A DNA stretch of 64,000 nucleotides, taken from positions 744,001 through 808,000 of the forward strand of contig NZ_CP080647.1 of assembly GCF_019599145.1 (NCBI RefSeq), given 5' to 3'. Each line of letters opens with the position of its first letter. The first letter of the stretch is position 1. Below are positions 8,601-18,703 of this stretch, one piece after another. The DNA comes from Streptomyces akebiae. Lineage in GTDB: Bacteria; Actinomycetota; Actinomycetes; Streptomycetales; Streptomycetaceae. The position numbers and the translations under genes were made by a program. The notes beneath the pieces were generated by a model, which was not told the origin of the DNA, did no database searches, and worked only from the letters and a program-made list of their open reading frames with translations.

Positions 8601-9418
8601 GCGTCGTCACCACGCAACTGACGTTCCATGGCCGCTTTTGCGGCGATGAACCTGAGTTCGGCGACTTGAGACGGATCGAGCAGCGCGCGCTGGGACCACT
8701 CGTCGATCCGATCGAACCATGATTCCACCGAGGAGGCCGCTCCCTCGACGGTCAGCGTTTGTGCGCTCAGGACCTGTGTGGGCGACGCGCTTGCCGGATG
8801 GACCACATCCAGCAGATGCTCCACATCGAACTGGTCGAAGCGGCGCAGGGCTTCCCCGATGGTGGCCGCGAAGAGCACGTTGGCGGCTCGGTCGGCAGCG
8901 GCTCGGTCGGGAGCCTGCTCCAGGAGGATGCCCACGATCACGGGCTCCTGGTCCTCGGGAAGGCCCTTGACGACGGGGCCGCCGGAATAGCCCGAGTAGT
9001 CACCCAGGGACTGGTGCGCTGTCAATTGCAGCGCCTCGATGACCCCGCCTCCCTCGCAAAGGTACTCCGTCATACCGTTGTCGACGTGTCCCCTGAGGTG
9101 TACTTCGGATGCCGCAGGACGGTACGGCCCGTGCCAGTCGTCTCCGCCATGGGCGACGCCGGCCCGGGGTATCGGCAGCAGTACCTCGTAAGCGTCGGAG
9201 ATCATGATCAGGGCGAGGTCCGCGTTCTTGTCACGGCGGCACACCTGGCCCGCCAGCCGGCTGCCGTCCGTCAGGACCACGTCCACGTGCTCGTCCAGTG
9301 TGTTGAGGCCCCGGAGGCAGTGCAGTGCCGTCAGCACATAGCGACGGGTCAAGAGGAACCCGCCGCCGAGGCGCTGTTGTGAGTGGAAGAGCTCGACCCA
9401 GTAACTCGCGTCGATCAC
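8597..9418 (-). CDS. Trypsin-like serine protease (conflict-system type)
   Basis: A 273-residue protein with a trypsin-fold domain in the first 190 residues. The catalytic triad is readable: His33 in TALHC, Asp67 in KNADLAL, Ser145 in GYSGGP. There is no signal peptide, so it should act in the cytoplasm, unlike secreted Streptomyces proteases. The C-terminal 80 residues are helical and may bind partners. GTG 9418 overlaps the Trypco1 stop and its own stop overlaps the TPR gene, forming a three-gene coupled unit. Trypsin-like proteins paired with Trypco domains are described in actinobacterial NTP-dependent conflict systems; cleavage of the neighbouring TPR protein is an inference. Confidence 0.85.
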   Translation of the reverse strand: MIDASYWVELFHSQQRLGGGFLLTRRYVLTALHCLRGLNTLDEHVDVVLTDGSRLAGQVCRRDKNADLALIMISDAYEVLLPIPRAGVAHGGDDWHGPYRPAASEVHLRGHVDNGMTEYLCEGGGVIEALQLTAHQSLGDYSGYSGGPVVKGLPEDQEPVIVGILLEQAPDRAAADRAANVLFAATIGEALRRFDQFDVEHLLDVVHPASASPTQVLSAQTLTVEGAASSVESWFDRIDEWSQRALLDPSQVAELRFIAAKAAMERQLRGDDA

Positions 9419-9726
9419 GGTGACTCCGGGACCCGCTCCACGCTGAGGGTGACCTCGAACGACGCCTCAGCCGACGCCTTGGACAGGATGACCCCGGCCT
9501 CCGCCGCCAACGTCAGCCCGAACGTCACCTCCATGCTCGCCACCCGCCAACCGTCGCGGCGTTGTACCTGCGAGAGGGACCGTTGAGCAATGTCCGATGC
9601 CTGGACAATGGCCTCCTCCAACTCGGCGGCCCGGTCACCGAGAGCAGAACTCGACCGCGTACGGCTGGAGATCTGCCGACTGCCCGTCGCGTCCACAGCA
9701 ACGGTTTCGATCCGAACATCCGCCAC
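9415..9726 (-). CDS. Trypco1 domain protein (CU044_2847-like)
   Basis: A 103-residue protein matching the trypsin-co-occurring domain 1 pattern: a strand-rich head, a helix (LGDRAAELEEAIVQ), then the family tail VTFGLTLAAEAGVILSKASAEASFEVTL. GTG 9726 is chosen because GGGGGA lies at ribosome-binding distance, and the longer frame to 9846 adds arginine-rich, non-family sequence. It is first in the unit and coupled to the protease by a GTGA overlap. The family has no known enzyme activity; it is thought to be a small regulatory or recruiting partner of the protease. Confidence 0.75.
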   Translation of the reverse strand: MADVRIETVAVDATGSRQISSRTRSSSALGDRAAELEEAIVQASDIAQRSLSQVQRRDGWRVASMEVTFGLTLAAEAGVILSKASAEASFEVTLSVERVPESP

Positions 9727-9889
9727 ATGTCCCCCTGTTGGCCGCAGTGAGGCTCGCACCGACTCTCGGTCCCCGGCAGAAGCGTAGCCAGCACCACGCG
9801 GCATCGGCGACCGATTCGCTGTCCTGCCCCCTCCTACGGCGACCACGGAAAACCGGGCGGGGTTACGGCCGCGGCGCGCGGCATCAGCA

Positions 9890-10243
9890 TCACGTCACGA
9901 TCACATAGACCTTGCGCACGGTTTCAACGGTCTTCCAGACACCGACGAAGCCCGGCTTCATGACAAAGCTGTCGCCCGCCTTGTAGACCTCCGGTTCGCC
10001 GCCTTCAGGCGTGAGTTCGACGATGCCGGAGAGGATGTGGCAGAACTCGAAGGTCTCGCCCTTGATCGAGCGCGTCTCGCCGGGCGTCGCTTCCCAGACG
10101 CCCGTACGGATCATGTCCCCGCGGGCGACGTCCTGGGCCCAGGTCTTGAAGGCGGGGTTGCCGGAGATCAGGCGTTCCGGGAGCGGGACGGACTCGTGTG
10201 GAGCGGAGGAGGGATTGGTGTCGATGGTCTTCAGAAGGGACAT
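9890..10243 (-). CDS. Small cupin-domain protein
   Basis: A 117-residue single cupin. The beta-barrel region contains GVWEATPGETRS, then ETFEFCHILSGIVELTPEGG and GDSFVMKPGFVGVW, the layout of the small cupin_3 group related to ureidoglycine aminohydrolase-type cupins. ATG 10243 has a good GAAAGGAAAGGG ribosome binding site; the longer frame is rejected for lack of one. It lies 106 bp after aspA in the same direction. It may be an auxiliary enzyme or sensor for the cluster; the substrate is unknown. Confidence 0.75.
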   Translation of the reverse strand: MSLLKTIDTNPSSAPHESVPLPERLISGNPAFKTWAQDVARGDMIRTGVWEATPGETRSIKGETFEFCHILSGIVELTPEGGEPEVYKAGDSFVMKPGFVGVWKTVETVRKVYVIVT

Positions 10244-10349
10244 GCCCTTTCCTTTCTTGAGCTTGAGAGGTTGGTGGCCACGGCACCGGTCGCGGCTCAC
10301 CACCCCGACGAAACCGCCTGTTGCCCGCCGGGCCGGTACGCCGGGCATG

Positions 10350-11759
<1,410 letters not shown>

Positions 11760-11913
11760 TCCGGAGCGGGCCCTTCCTCGATGCGGTTCAAGCGTGGACG
11801 TGAGTGGGTGCGGCAACAGGCCGCGGGACCGGAAGGCCGCGGGGACGTCCCAGGAGTCTTGCTGGGGAAGTCCCCGCGGTTTCGACGCCGTCGGCATCGG
11901 CATCGCCATCGGC

Positions 11914-13197
11914 TCAGAGCAGCTTGTCCTTCGCCTTGTAGTAGGCGCCGCCGAACGGCAGGAACCAGGGGGTGCCGTTGTAGAAGGGGACGGGCACCTT
12001 CGGGAAGCCCAGGCCGCGCAGCGGGTTGGCGTCGGGGTTGCCGTCCATCATCTCGGCGACGGCGCGGCCCATGTAGGTGGCCATCTGGACGCCGTGGCCG
12101 CAGTAACCCATGGAGTAGTAGAGGCCGTTGACCTCACCCGCGTGCGGAACGCGGTCCCAGGAGAAGCCGACCATGCCGCCCCACACGTAGTCGATGCGCA
12201 CCCCCGCCAGCTGCGGGAAGATCTCGGTCATCTCCCGCTTGAGGATGTCACCGCTCTTGACGTCGGAGGCCGGGTTGGAGGGGGCGAAGCGGGCCCGGCC
12301 GCCGAAGGCGAGGCGGTTGTCCGGAGTGAGGCGGACGTAGTGGCCGACGTTCTTGTGGGCGACCAGCAGGCGGCCGTTGGGGATGAGCTCCTTGGCGCGT
12401 GCCTCCCCCAGCGGCTCGGTGACGATGATGAAGCTGCCGACGTTGATCAGCCGCTTCCGGAACCACGGCATCGACTGGTCGGTGTAGGCGTCCGTGGCCG
12501 CCATGACCTGCTTGGCGCGGATGGTGCCGTGCAGGGTCTCCACCACGAAGCCGCCGCCGGGGAGGCGGGTGAGGCCGGTGGCGGCGTTGCGTTCGTGGAT
12601 CTCGGCGCCGGCGCGCTCGGCGGCGTGTGCCAGGCCACCGACGAACTTGCCCACGTGCAGGCCCGCGCTGAGCGGGTCGAGCAGGGCGCCGTGGTAGTAG
12701 TCCGTGCCGAGCTCGGCCCGCAGTTCGCTCTTGCTCAGGACGATGGTCTCGTGGCCGAAGTTGTCGGCCAGGTCGCGCTGCTTGGCCCGCAGTCCCTCGA
12801 AGTGCCCGGGCTTGCAGACCGCGCCGAGGCGGCCGGAGCGGTTGAAGTCGCAGTCGATGTTCTCGGCCCTGGTGAGGTCCTCCACGACGTCGACCGCCTC
12901 GCGGAAGGCGTCGTAGAGCTCACGGGCCCGTTCCTGCCCGTAGCGCTTGCGCGCCTCCGCGGGGCTGATGGTGATGCCCTGGGTGCACATGCTGCCGTTG
13001 CGCCCGGAGGCGCCCGAGCCGACCTTGTCCTTCTCGACGAGGACGGTACGGGCGCCCTTGCGGGCGGTGTGGTAAGCGGTGGACAGCCCGGTGAGGCCGC
13101 CGCCGATCACCACCACGTCCGCCTCGTCGGGCAGGTCCTTGCCGGAACGGTCGGGGAGGGCGGGGGCTGTGTCCAGCCAGTAGGGGATCTGCTTCAT
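11914..13197 (-). CDS. FAD-dependent amine/amino acid oxidase (DAO family)
   Basis: A 427-residue flavoprotein. The N-terminal dinucleotide motif is VVVIGGGLTGLSTAYHTAR, followed by GSGASGRNGS typical of the OrdL/PuuB branch that oxidises N-substituted amines such as gamma-glutamylputrescine. The C-terminal part (GYCGHGVQMATYMGRAVAEMM) is the second FAD-contact region. ATG 13197 fits the family start. It lies 49 bp after the HAD hydrolase gene. The substrate is not known; the neighbouring polyamine-type importer and aldehyde dehydrogenase suggest oxidative deamination to an aldehyde. Confidence 0.85.
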   Translation of the reverse strand: MKQIPYWLDTAPALPDRSGKDLPDEADVVVIGGGLTGLSTAYHTARKGARTVLVEKDKVGSGASGRNGSMCTQGITISPAEARKRYGQERARELYDAFREAVDVVEDLTRAENIDCDFNRSGRLGAVCKPGHFEGLRAKQRDLADNFGHETIVLSKSELRAELGTDYYHGALLDPLSAGLHVGKFVGGLAHAAERAGAEIHERNAATGLTRLPGGGFVVETLHGTIRAKQVMAATDAYTDQSMPWFRKRLINVGSFIIVTEPLGEARAKELIPNGRLLVAHKNVGHYVRLTPDNRLAFGGRARFAPSNPASDVKSGDILKREMTEIFPQLAGVRIDYVWGGMVGFSWDRVPHAGEVNGLYYSMGYCGHGVQMATYMGRAVAEMMDGNPDANPLRGLGFPKVPVPFYNGTPWFLPFGGAYYKAKDKLL

Positions 13198-13246
13198 GGC
13201 GTGCGTCCTCTGTGTTCTCGGTCTGGTTCGCCGGTTACGCCGTCGG

Positions 13247-13918
13247 TCAGCAGCCGAGCAGCTTCGGCAGGCCCGACAGGTCGGGCAGCTCGTCGTACGG
13301 CTGGTAGTCGGCGCTGCCGGGGCGGCCGTAACGGTTGATCCACACACGGCGCTTCAGGCCGAGGTCACGGGTCGGGATGTGGTCGTACTCCCAGCCCTGG
13401 GCGGTGTGGATGACCTGGGACGGCTCGACGCCCATGGTCCGGAAGGCGTGCTTGAAGGTCTGGCGGTCCGGCTTGTAGGCGCCCGCCTGCTGGGCGGTGA
13501 TGACGTAGTCGAACTCGACGCCGATGTTCTCGACGTTCCGCGCGATCAGGTTGTCGTCGGTGTTGGAGATGATGGCGATCTCGTACTTGGTCTTCAGCGC
13601 GCGCAGGGCCTCCGGCACCTCCGGGAAGGGGCCGAAGGTGGGGACCGCGTCCACCAGGGCCTCGCCGTCGGAGTCGCGGTACTCCAGGCCGTGCAGGCGC
13701 ATGGCGTTGCGCAGGCTGGAGGGCAGGGCCTCGTGGTAGGGGCGGTAGGCCTCCAGGACGGCCTGGAAGCGCATGACGCGGAAGTCGTCGAGGAACTCGT
13801 CGACGTCCAGGTTGTCCAGGTCCAGCCGGCCGGAGTCGGAAAGGATCTTCAGAGTGGTGGGGCCGAGCTGGAAGTCGATCAGGGTTCCATAGGCGTCGAA
13901 GGTGACGATCTCTCGCAT
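13247..13918 (-). CDS. HAD superfamily hydrolase, haloacid dehalogenase type II-like
   Basis: A 223-residue HAD protein. The nucleophile is Asp8 in TFDAYGTL, the type II haloacid dehalogenase form; motif II is ISNTDDN and a lysine follows in AGAYKPDRQTF. The usual phosphatase DxD is absent (DAY), as in L-2-haloacid dehalogenases, but many such enzymes act on other substrates. It sits 57 bp after the aldo/keto reductase gene and before the flavin oxidase. A dehalogenase role is unproven. Confidence 0.8.
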   Translation of the reverse strand: MREIVTFDAYGTLIDFQLGPTTLKILSDSGRLDLDNLDVDEFLDDFRVMRFQAVLEAYRPYHEALPSSLRNAMRLHGLEYRDSDGEALVDAVPTFGPFPEVPEALRALKTKYEIAIISNTDDNLIARNVENIGVEFDYVITAQQAGAYKPDRQTFKHAFRTMGVEPSQVIHTAQGWEYDHIPTRDLGLKRRVWINRYGRPGSADYQPYDELPDLSGLPKLLGC

Positions 13919-13975
13919 GGTGTTCAGCCTCGATCTCGCGGGATTTCGGATTTTCCGGGGGTGAGGATGGGGGCT

Positions 13976-14914
13976 TCAGACGACGCGTTCACCGGGGGTG
14001 ACGATCGCGTCGAGCGCGGCCAGGTCGGCCGGGGTGGGAATCCAGTCGGCCGCCGCCGCGTTGGCGGTGACCTGTTCGGGGGTCATGGCGCCGCAGATGA
14101 CGGAGCCGACGGCGGGGAGCGCGGCCAGTGCGCCCACGGCGACTTGGAGGAGGGTGCGTCCTCGTTCGGCACCGTACGCGGTGAGCGCATCGGCCCTGTC
14201 GAGGGCGGCGTCGGTGAGCCAGCCCTGGCGCCAGGACAGCCGGCTGCCGGCCGGGGGTTGCTCGCCGCGCCGGTACTTGCCGCTGAGCAAACCGTTGGCC
14301 AGCGGGTAGTACGGCAGCAGTCCGACGCCGTGGCGCAGGCAGGCCGGGATCAGGTCCCGCTCCACCGCCCGGTCGAGCAGGTGGTAGCGGGCCTGGGTGG
14401 AGACGAAGGCGTCGGTGAGGTCCTCGGCCGGAAGGTTGGAGCAGCCGATGTACCGGATCTTGCCCTCGTCCACCAGTTCCCGGAGCGCGGCGACCGTCTC
14501 CTCCAGCGGGGTGACGCCGTCCGGCTCGTGGTACTGGTACAGGTCGATCCGATCCGTGCCGAGTCGGCGCAGCGACGCCTCGACGGCGTACCGGATGTAG
14601 GGGCGGGCGCCGCGCCGGCCGTAGAGGTCGGCCTCCTGCCCCATCTCCATGCCGAACTTGGTGGCCAGCACGATCTCGTCGCGGCGCCCCTTGAGGGCGG
14701 CGCCGAGGAGCCGTTCGCCGTCACCGCGCCCGCTGTCGCTCTCGCCGAACCCGCCGTACATGTCGGCGGTGTCGAACAGGGTGATGCCCGCGTCCAGGGC
14801 CGCGTGGACGACCGCCTTCGTGCCGTCCTCGTCCAGACGGGAGCCGAAGTTGTTGCCGCCGACACCGACCACGGAGACGGTCGGGCCGCGCTCGCCCAGC
14901 GTGCGATATCTCAT
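13976..14914 (-). CDS. Aldo/keto reductase
   Basis: A 312-residue TIM-barrel oxidoreductase using NADPH. Family features: GVGGNNFG near the start, the catalytic Asp/Tyr pair in FDTADMYGGFGESD, the catalytic Lys in ATKFGM, and the active-site His in YQYHEPD. ATG 14914 overlaps the aldehyde dehydrogenase stop as ATGA. It probably reduces an aldehyde or ketone intermediate, acting beside the dehydrogenase that would oxidise it. No specific substrate can be given. Confidence 0.88.
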   Translation of the reverse strand: MRYRTLGERGPTVSVVGVGGNNFGSRLDEDGTKAVVHAALDAGITLFDTADMYGGFGESDSGRGDGERLLGAALKGRRDEIVLATKFGMEMGQEADLYGRRGARPYIRYAVEASLRRLGTDRIDLYQYHEPDGVTPLEETVAALRELVDEGKIRYIGCSNLPAEDLTDAFVSTQARYHLLDRAVERDLIPACLRHGVGLLPYYPLANGLLSGKYRRGEQPPAGSRLSWRQGWLTDAALDRADALTAYGAERGRTLLQVAVGALAALPAVGSVICGAMTPEQVTANAAAADWIPTPADLAALDAIVTPGERVV

Positions 14915-16371
14915 GACCGCCTCCCGAAGCCGATGCAGACGTTCTTGGTCTGCGTGTAGCTGTCGAGGGCCGCGAGACCCTTCTCCCGCCCCCAGCCGCT
15001 GTGCTTGTAGCCGCCGAAGGGGAGCTCGACGCCGGTGCCGACGCCGGTGGCGTTGACGTAGACCTGGCCGGCCCGGATGCCCTCGGCCAGGCGCATCGCC
15101 TTGTCGATGTCGCGGGTCCAGACGTAGGACGCGAGGCCGTACGGGCTGTCGTTGGCGATGTCCAGGGCCTCGTCGGTGTCGTCGAACTCGATGACGGTGA
15201 CGACGGGGCCGAAGATCTCCTCGCGGGCGCACCGGGCGTCGTTGGTGACGCCGGTGAGGACGGTCGGCTCGACGTAGTAGCCGTCGGCGAGGGCCGGGTC
15301 GGTCGGCGCTCGGCCGCCGGCCCGTGCCACGGCGCCCTCTTCGCGGGCCAGGTCCAGGTAGCCGAGGACCCGGTCGCGCTGCCGAGCGGCGACCAGCGGG
15401 CCGACGTCCGGGTCGGTGAGCCCCGGGCCGACGCGCAGGGAGGCGGCGTGGTCGACCAGCTTGTCGAGGAACTCCTCGGCGCCGCGCTGGAGCAGCAGCC
15501 GGGTGCCGGCCGAGCAGGTCTGGCCGGCGTTGCCGAAGGCCGAGGCCGCGACGGCGGTGAGCGCCAGGTCGAAGTCGGCGTCGGCGAAGACGACGACCGG
15601 TGACTTGCCGCCCAGTTCGGTGACGGAGGGCACCACGTTGGCGGCGGCGGCCTGGGCGACCTTGATGCCGGTCGGCACCGAGCCGGTGAAGGTGACCTGG
15701 TTGATGTCCGGGTGTCCGGCGAGGGCCGCGCCGGTCTCGCCGTCACCGGGGACGACGTTGAGGACGCCCGGCGGCAGGCCGCACTCCAGGGCGATCCTGC
15801 CGATCTCCAGCGGGGTGAGCGGCGCCTCGGGCGAGGGCTTGAGCACCACCGTGCAACCGGCCGCCAGTGCGGGGGCGGAGCCCCTGGCGGTGTTCTGCAG
15901 GGGGTAGTTGAACGGGATGATCTGGCCGGAGACACCGATCGGCTCACGCACGGTGTAGTCGATCAGGCCGGGCCCGAGGGGGATCGTGGTACCGCCGAGT
16001 TTGTCGGCGACGCCCGCGTAGAACTCGAAGTAGCGGGCCGCCGCCTCGACATCGGCCTTGGCCTGGCTCAGCGGCTTGCCGACGTCCTGGCTCTCCAGCC
16101 GGGCCAGCCGTTCGCCCTGGTAGCGGATGGCCTCCGCGATCCGGTGGAGGACCCGGCCCCGGTCGGCGGCGCGCATGCGGGCCCACGCGGGAGAGGTGAG
16201 GGCCGAGCGGGCCGCCGCCACCGCCTGGTCCACGTCCGCCGCGCCGGCCAGCGCCACCTGGGCGATGGCGGTGCCGTCGGACGGGTCGAGGACGGTGAAG
16301 GAGCGGCCGTCGGCGGCGGGCACCTGCTTGCCGTCGATGAGCAGCTCGGTCAACCGCAGTTCGCCGGTCAT
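14911..16371 (-). CDS. NAD(P)-dependent aldehyde dehydrogenase
   Basis: A 486-residue aldehyde dehydrogenase. The general-base glutamate is in TELGGKSP and the catalytic cysteine in GNAGQTCSAGTR; the cofactor loop is FTGSVPTG and the C-terminal EIFGPVVTV and LPFGGYKHSGWGRE are normal. ATG 16371 overlaps the deacylase stop as ATGA. The sequence is of the betaine/aminoaldehyde dehydrogenase type. In this cluster it probably oxidises the aldehyde produced by the aminotransferase or the flavin oxidase. Confidence 0.9.
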   Translation of the reverse strand: MTGELRLTELLIDGKQVPAADGRSFTVLDPSDGTAIAQVALAGAADVDQAVAAARSALTSPAWARMRAADRGRVLHRIAEAIRYQGERLARLESQDVGKPLSQAKADVEAAARYFEFYAGVADKLGGTTIPLGPGLIDYTVREPIGVSGQIIPFNYPLQNTARGSAPALAAGCTVVLKPSPEAPLTPLEIGRIALECGLPPGVLNVVPGDGETGAALAGHPDINQVTFTGSVPTGIKVAQAAAANVVPSVTELGGKSPVVVFADADFDLALTAVAASAFGNAGQTCSAGTRLLLQRGAEEFLDKLVDHAASLRVGPGLTDPDVGPLVAARQRDRVLGYLDLAREEGAVARAGGRAPTDPALADGYYVEPTVLTGVTNDARCAREEIFGPVVTVIEFDDTDEALDIANDSPYGLASYVWTRDIDKAMRLAEGIRAGQVYVNATGVGTGVELPFGGYKHSGWGREKGLAALDSYTQTKNVCIGFGRRS

Positions 16372-17321
16372 GGCCGGATCTCTCCCTGCACCTCGCCGAA
16401 GATGACGACCTCGTCGCCGGGGCGGACGGTACGGATCCGGCGGACCCAGAGCACGATGCCGTCCTGCGGGGCGAGGACCTCCTCCAGCGTGTCGCCGTAG
16501 TGGTCGGTGATGGTGGCGATCAGGTCGCCTTCCTTGCAGGTGTCCCCCGGCTCGGCGTGGCCGACGAAGAAGCCGCCGGCGTCGGAGCGGGCGAAAGTGC
16601 CGGAGACAGTGGTGTAGGTGTCCCGCAGCTCCGCCGCACCGTCGATCATGCCGAGTTGCCGGAGGATGTTGCGGATGGAGTGCATGTGCAGGGCGACGTT
16701 CTCCTCGCGGTAGGTGCCGCCGCCGACCTCGATGGTGATGGCGGGCTTGCCCGCCGCGAGGGTGGGATGGCGCACCGTGCCGCCCCACTTGCCACCCTTC
16801 CAGACCAGCTCGTGCCCGGCCGCGAGGGCCATGTCCGTCGCCAGTTCCTCGTAGCCGCCCTGAAGGATGACCAGCGGGGCGATCTCACCGAACGTGCCGC
16901 CGGTGTGCAGGTCGACCAGGGCGTCGATGGCCGGGACGACCTGCTCGACGAAGGTGGCGGCCAGGCGCAGCGAGTACGAGCCGTCCGCGTCACCGGGGAA
17001 GATGCGGTTGAGGTTGAGGTGGTCCAGGCCGCTGGTGCGGGCCGCCGCCTCGAAGGCCGGGGTGTTCATGCAGGGGATGGCGACGAGCGTGCCGCGCAGG
17101 GTGGCCGGGTCGATCTCGGCGACCACGCGGCGGACGGCTTCCTGGCCGTCGTACTCGTCGCCGTGCACGCCGGCGTCCACACACAGCACCGGGCCGTCCT
17201 GCGCGCCGTTGACGACGATCAGTGGGATGCCGAGTTCCACACCGTAGCTGCTGGTGCCGACCGGGATGAGGCCTTGGGCGCGCTCGCCGGGGGCGACGGT
17301 CAGCGGACCGATGGAGTACAT
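16368..17321 (-). CDS. Succinylglutamate desuccinylase/aspartoacylase family deacylase (DoeB-like) 1
   Basis: A 317-residue zinc-dependent amidohydrolase of the M14-like aspartoacylase family. Zinc ligands are seen in GVHGDEYDG and DLHTGG, and the catalytic glutamate in TIEVGGGTY. The N-terminal NLNRIFPGD and the C-terminal barrel (VRPGDEVVIFGEVQ) match DoeB, which deacetylates N-alpha-acetyl-2,4-diaminobutyrate in ectoine catabolism. It lies 23 bp after the aminotransferase gene and couples to the aldehyde dehydrogenase. A second, divergent copy lies at 22770. The true acyl substrate is unknown. Confidence 0.85.
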   Translation of the reverse strand: MYSIGPLTVAPGERAQGLIPVGTSSYGVELGIPLIVVNGAQDGPVLCVDAGVHGDEYDGQEAVRRVVAEIDPATLRGTLVAIPCMNTPAFEAAARTSGLDHLNLNRIFPGDADGSYSLRLAATFVEQVVPAIDALVDLHTGGTFGEIAPLVILQGGYEELATDMALAAGHELVWKGGKWGGTVRHPTLAAGKPAITIEVGGGTYREENVALHMHSIRNILRQLGMIDGAAELRDTYTTVSGTFARSDAGGFFVGHAEPGDTCKEGDLIATITDHYGDTLEEVLAPQDGIVLWVRRIRTVRPGDEVVIFGEVQGEIRP

Positions 17322-17344
17322 GTCGTTCCTTTCCGAAACATGGA

Positions 17345-18703
17345 TCAGATGCGGGTGGACGCCTCGGCGAGGGTCTCCGCGAGGATGTCGGCGATACGGT
17401 CGAGAAGGGCCCGGTCGCTGATCAGCGGGGGCGCGATCTGGACCAGTGGCGCGGACCGGTTGTAGACGCGGGCGAGGAGGCCGGCCTCGCGCAGCCGGCG
17501 CGGGATCAGGTCGGCGATCAGGTCGGCGCGGGCGGTGTCGCCGAAGCCGCCGTCCTCTTGGTCGCCGACGAGTTCGCAGGCGTAGAAGAACCCGGCTCCC
17601 CGGACGTCGCCGACGATTCTCAGGTCCGCGAGGGATGCCATGCGGCCCGCCAGGTGGCCTTGGAGGTCACGGACGTTCTCCAGGATCCGGTCCCGCTCCA
17701 TGATCTCCAGGTTGCGCAGGGCGATGGCCGCGCTCAGCGGGTGCCCGGCGAAGGTGTAGCCGTGGTTGAGGACCGTGCCGGGCCGGTTGATGACCTCGAC
17801 GACACCCTGGCTGACCAGAGTCGCCCCCAGGGGGGCGTAACCGGCGGTGATGCCCTTGGCAACGGTGACCATGTCCGGGCGGGCGCCGTAGCGGTCCCCG
17901 CCGAACCACTCCCCGAGGCGGCCGAAGGCCGTGATCACCTCGTCGGCGACGAGCAGGAGTCCGTACCGGTCGGCCAGCGCCCGCAGACCCTGCCAGTAAC
18001 CCTGGGGCGGGGTGATGCAGCCGCCCCGGTTCTGCACCGGCTCGGCGATCAGCATGGCGATGGTCTCCGGCCCCTCGGCCAGAATCGCGTCCTCCAGCTC
18101 GGCGAGCAGCCGGGCCGTGTACAGGCCGTCGTCCGCGTATTCCGGTGCGAGACCGAAGCGGTTGGTGTTGGCCACGAACCGGGTGTCGATCGCCGGCGGG
18201 CCGTACGGCTCCGTCAGGCCGGGGTCGTCGGTGAGGGAGAGGGCACCGATGGTCAGTCCGTGGTAGGCGCCGCGCCGAGCGATGGCCTTGGTGCGGCCCG
18301 GTTCGCCGCGCAGAGCGTGGTAGCGGCGGGCGATCTTCCAGGCGGTCTCGACGGCTTCGGCGCCGCCGCTGGAGAAGAAGGTGTGCTCGATGTCGACGGG
18401 GGCGATCCGCGACAGGCGCTCGGCGAGTTCGATCGCCGTGGGGTGCGCGGAGCCGGACCACAGCGGGCTGTAGCACAGCTCGCGCAGCTGCTTCTCGGCC
18501 GCCTCGGCGAACTCGGGGCCGTAGGAGTAGCCGAGCTGGCAGCAGTACAGCCCTGACAGTCCGTCGATGTAGCGGTTGCCGTCCGCGTCGTCGATGTACG
18601 GGCCCTCGCCGCGGCTGACGACGAACAGTTCCTGGCCCGGCATCGCGAGCGATCCGTTGGCGGTCATGTGCAGCAGCAGGTGCCGCTGAGCGGTGTCGAT
18701 CAT
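17345..18703 (-). CDS. Class III aminotransferase
   Basis: A 452-residue PLP enzyme (omega-amino acid or diamine:pyruvate type). The PLP lysine is in TVAKGITAGYAPLGA; conserved GLSGLYCCQLGY, SSGGAEAVETAWKI and LLVADEVITAFGRLG blocks are present. ATG 18703 overlaps the permease stop as ATGA, tying it to the importer. The likely role is removing a terminal amino group from the imported compound to give an aldehyde for the downstream dehydrogenase. Related enzymes act on putrescine, beta-alanine or 2,4-diaminobutyrate; the choice here is open. Confidence 0.88.
   Translation of the reverse strand: MIDTAQRHLLLHMTANGSLAMPGQELFVVSRGEGPYIDDADGNRYIDGLSGLYCCQLGYSYGPEFAEAAEKQLRELCYSPLWSGSAHPTAIELAERLSRIAPVDIEHTFFSSGGAEAVETAWKIARRYHALRGEPGRTKAIARRGAYHGLTIGALSLTDDPGLTEPYGPPAIDTRFVANTNRFGLAPEYADDGLYTARLLAELEDAILAEGPETIAMLIAEPVQNRGGCITPPQGYWQGLRALADRYGLLLVADEVITAFGRLGEWFGGDRYGARPDMVTVAKGITAGYAPLGATLVSQGVVEVINRPGTVLNHGYTFAGHPLSAAIALRNLEIMERDRILENVRDLQGHLAGRMASLADLRIVGDVRGAGFFYACELVGDQEDGGFGDTARADLIADLIPRRLREAGLLARVYNRSAPLVQIAPPLISDRALLDRIADILAETLAEASTRI

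Noticed and set aside
13196..14959. Long plus-strand frame across the HAD and aldo/keto reductase genes
   Set aside because: Same GC-driven shadow effect; no protein family features and it crosses two convincing minus-strand genes.
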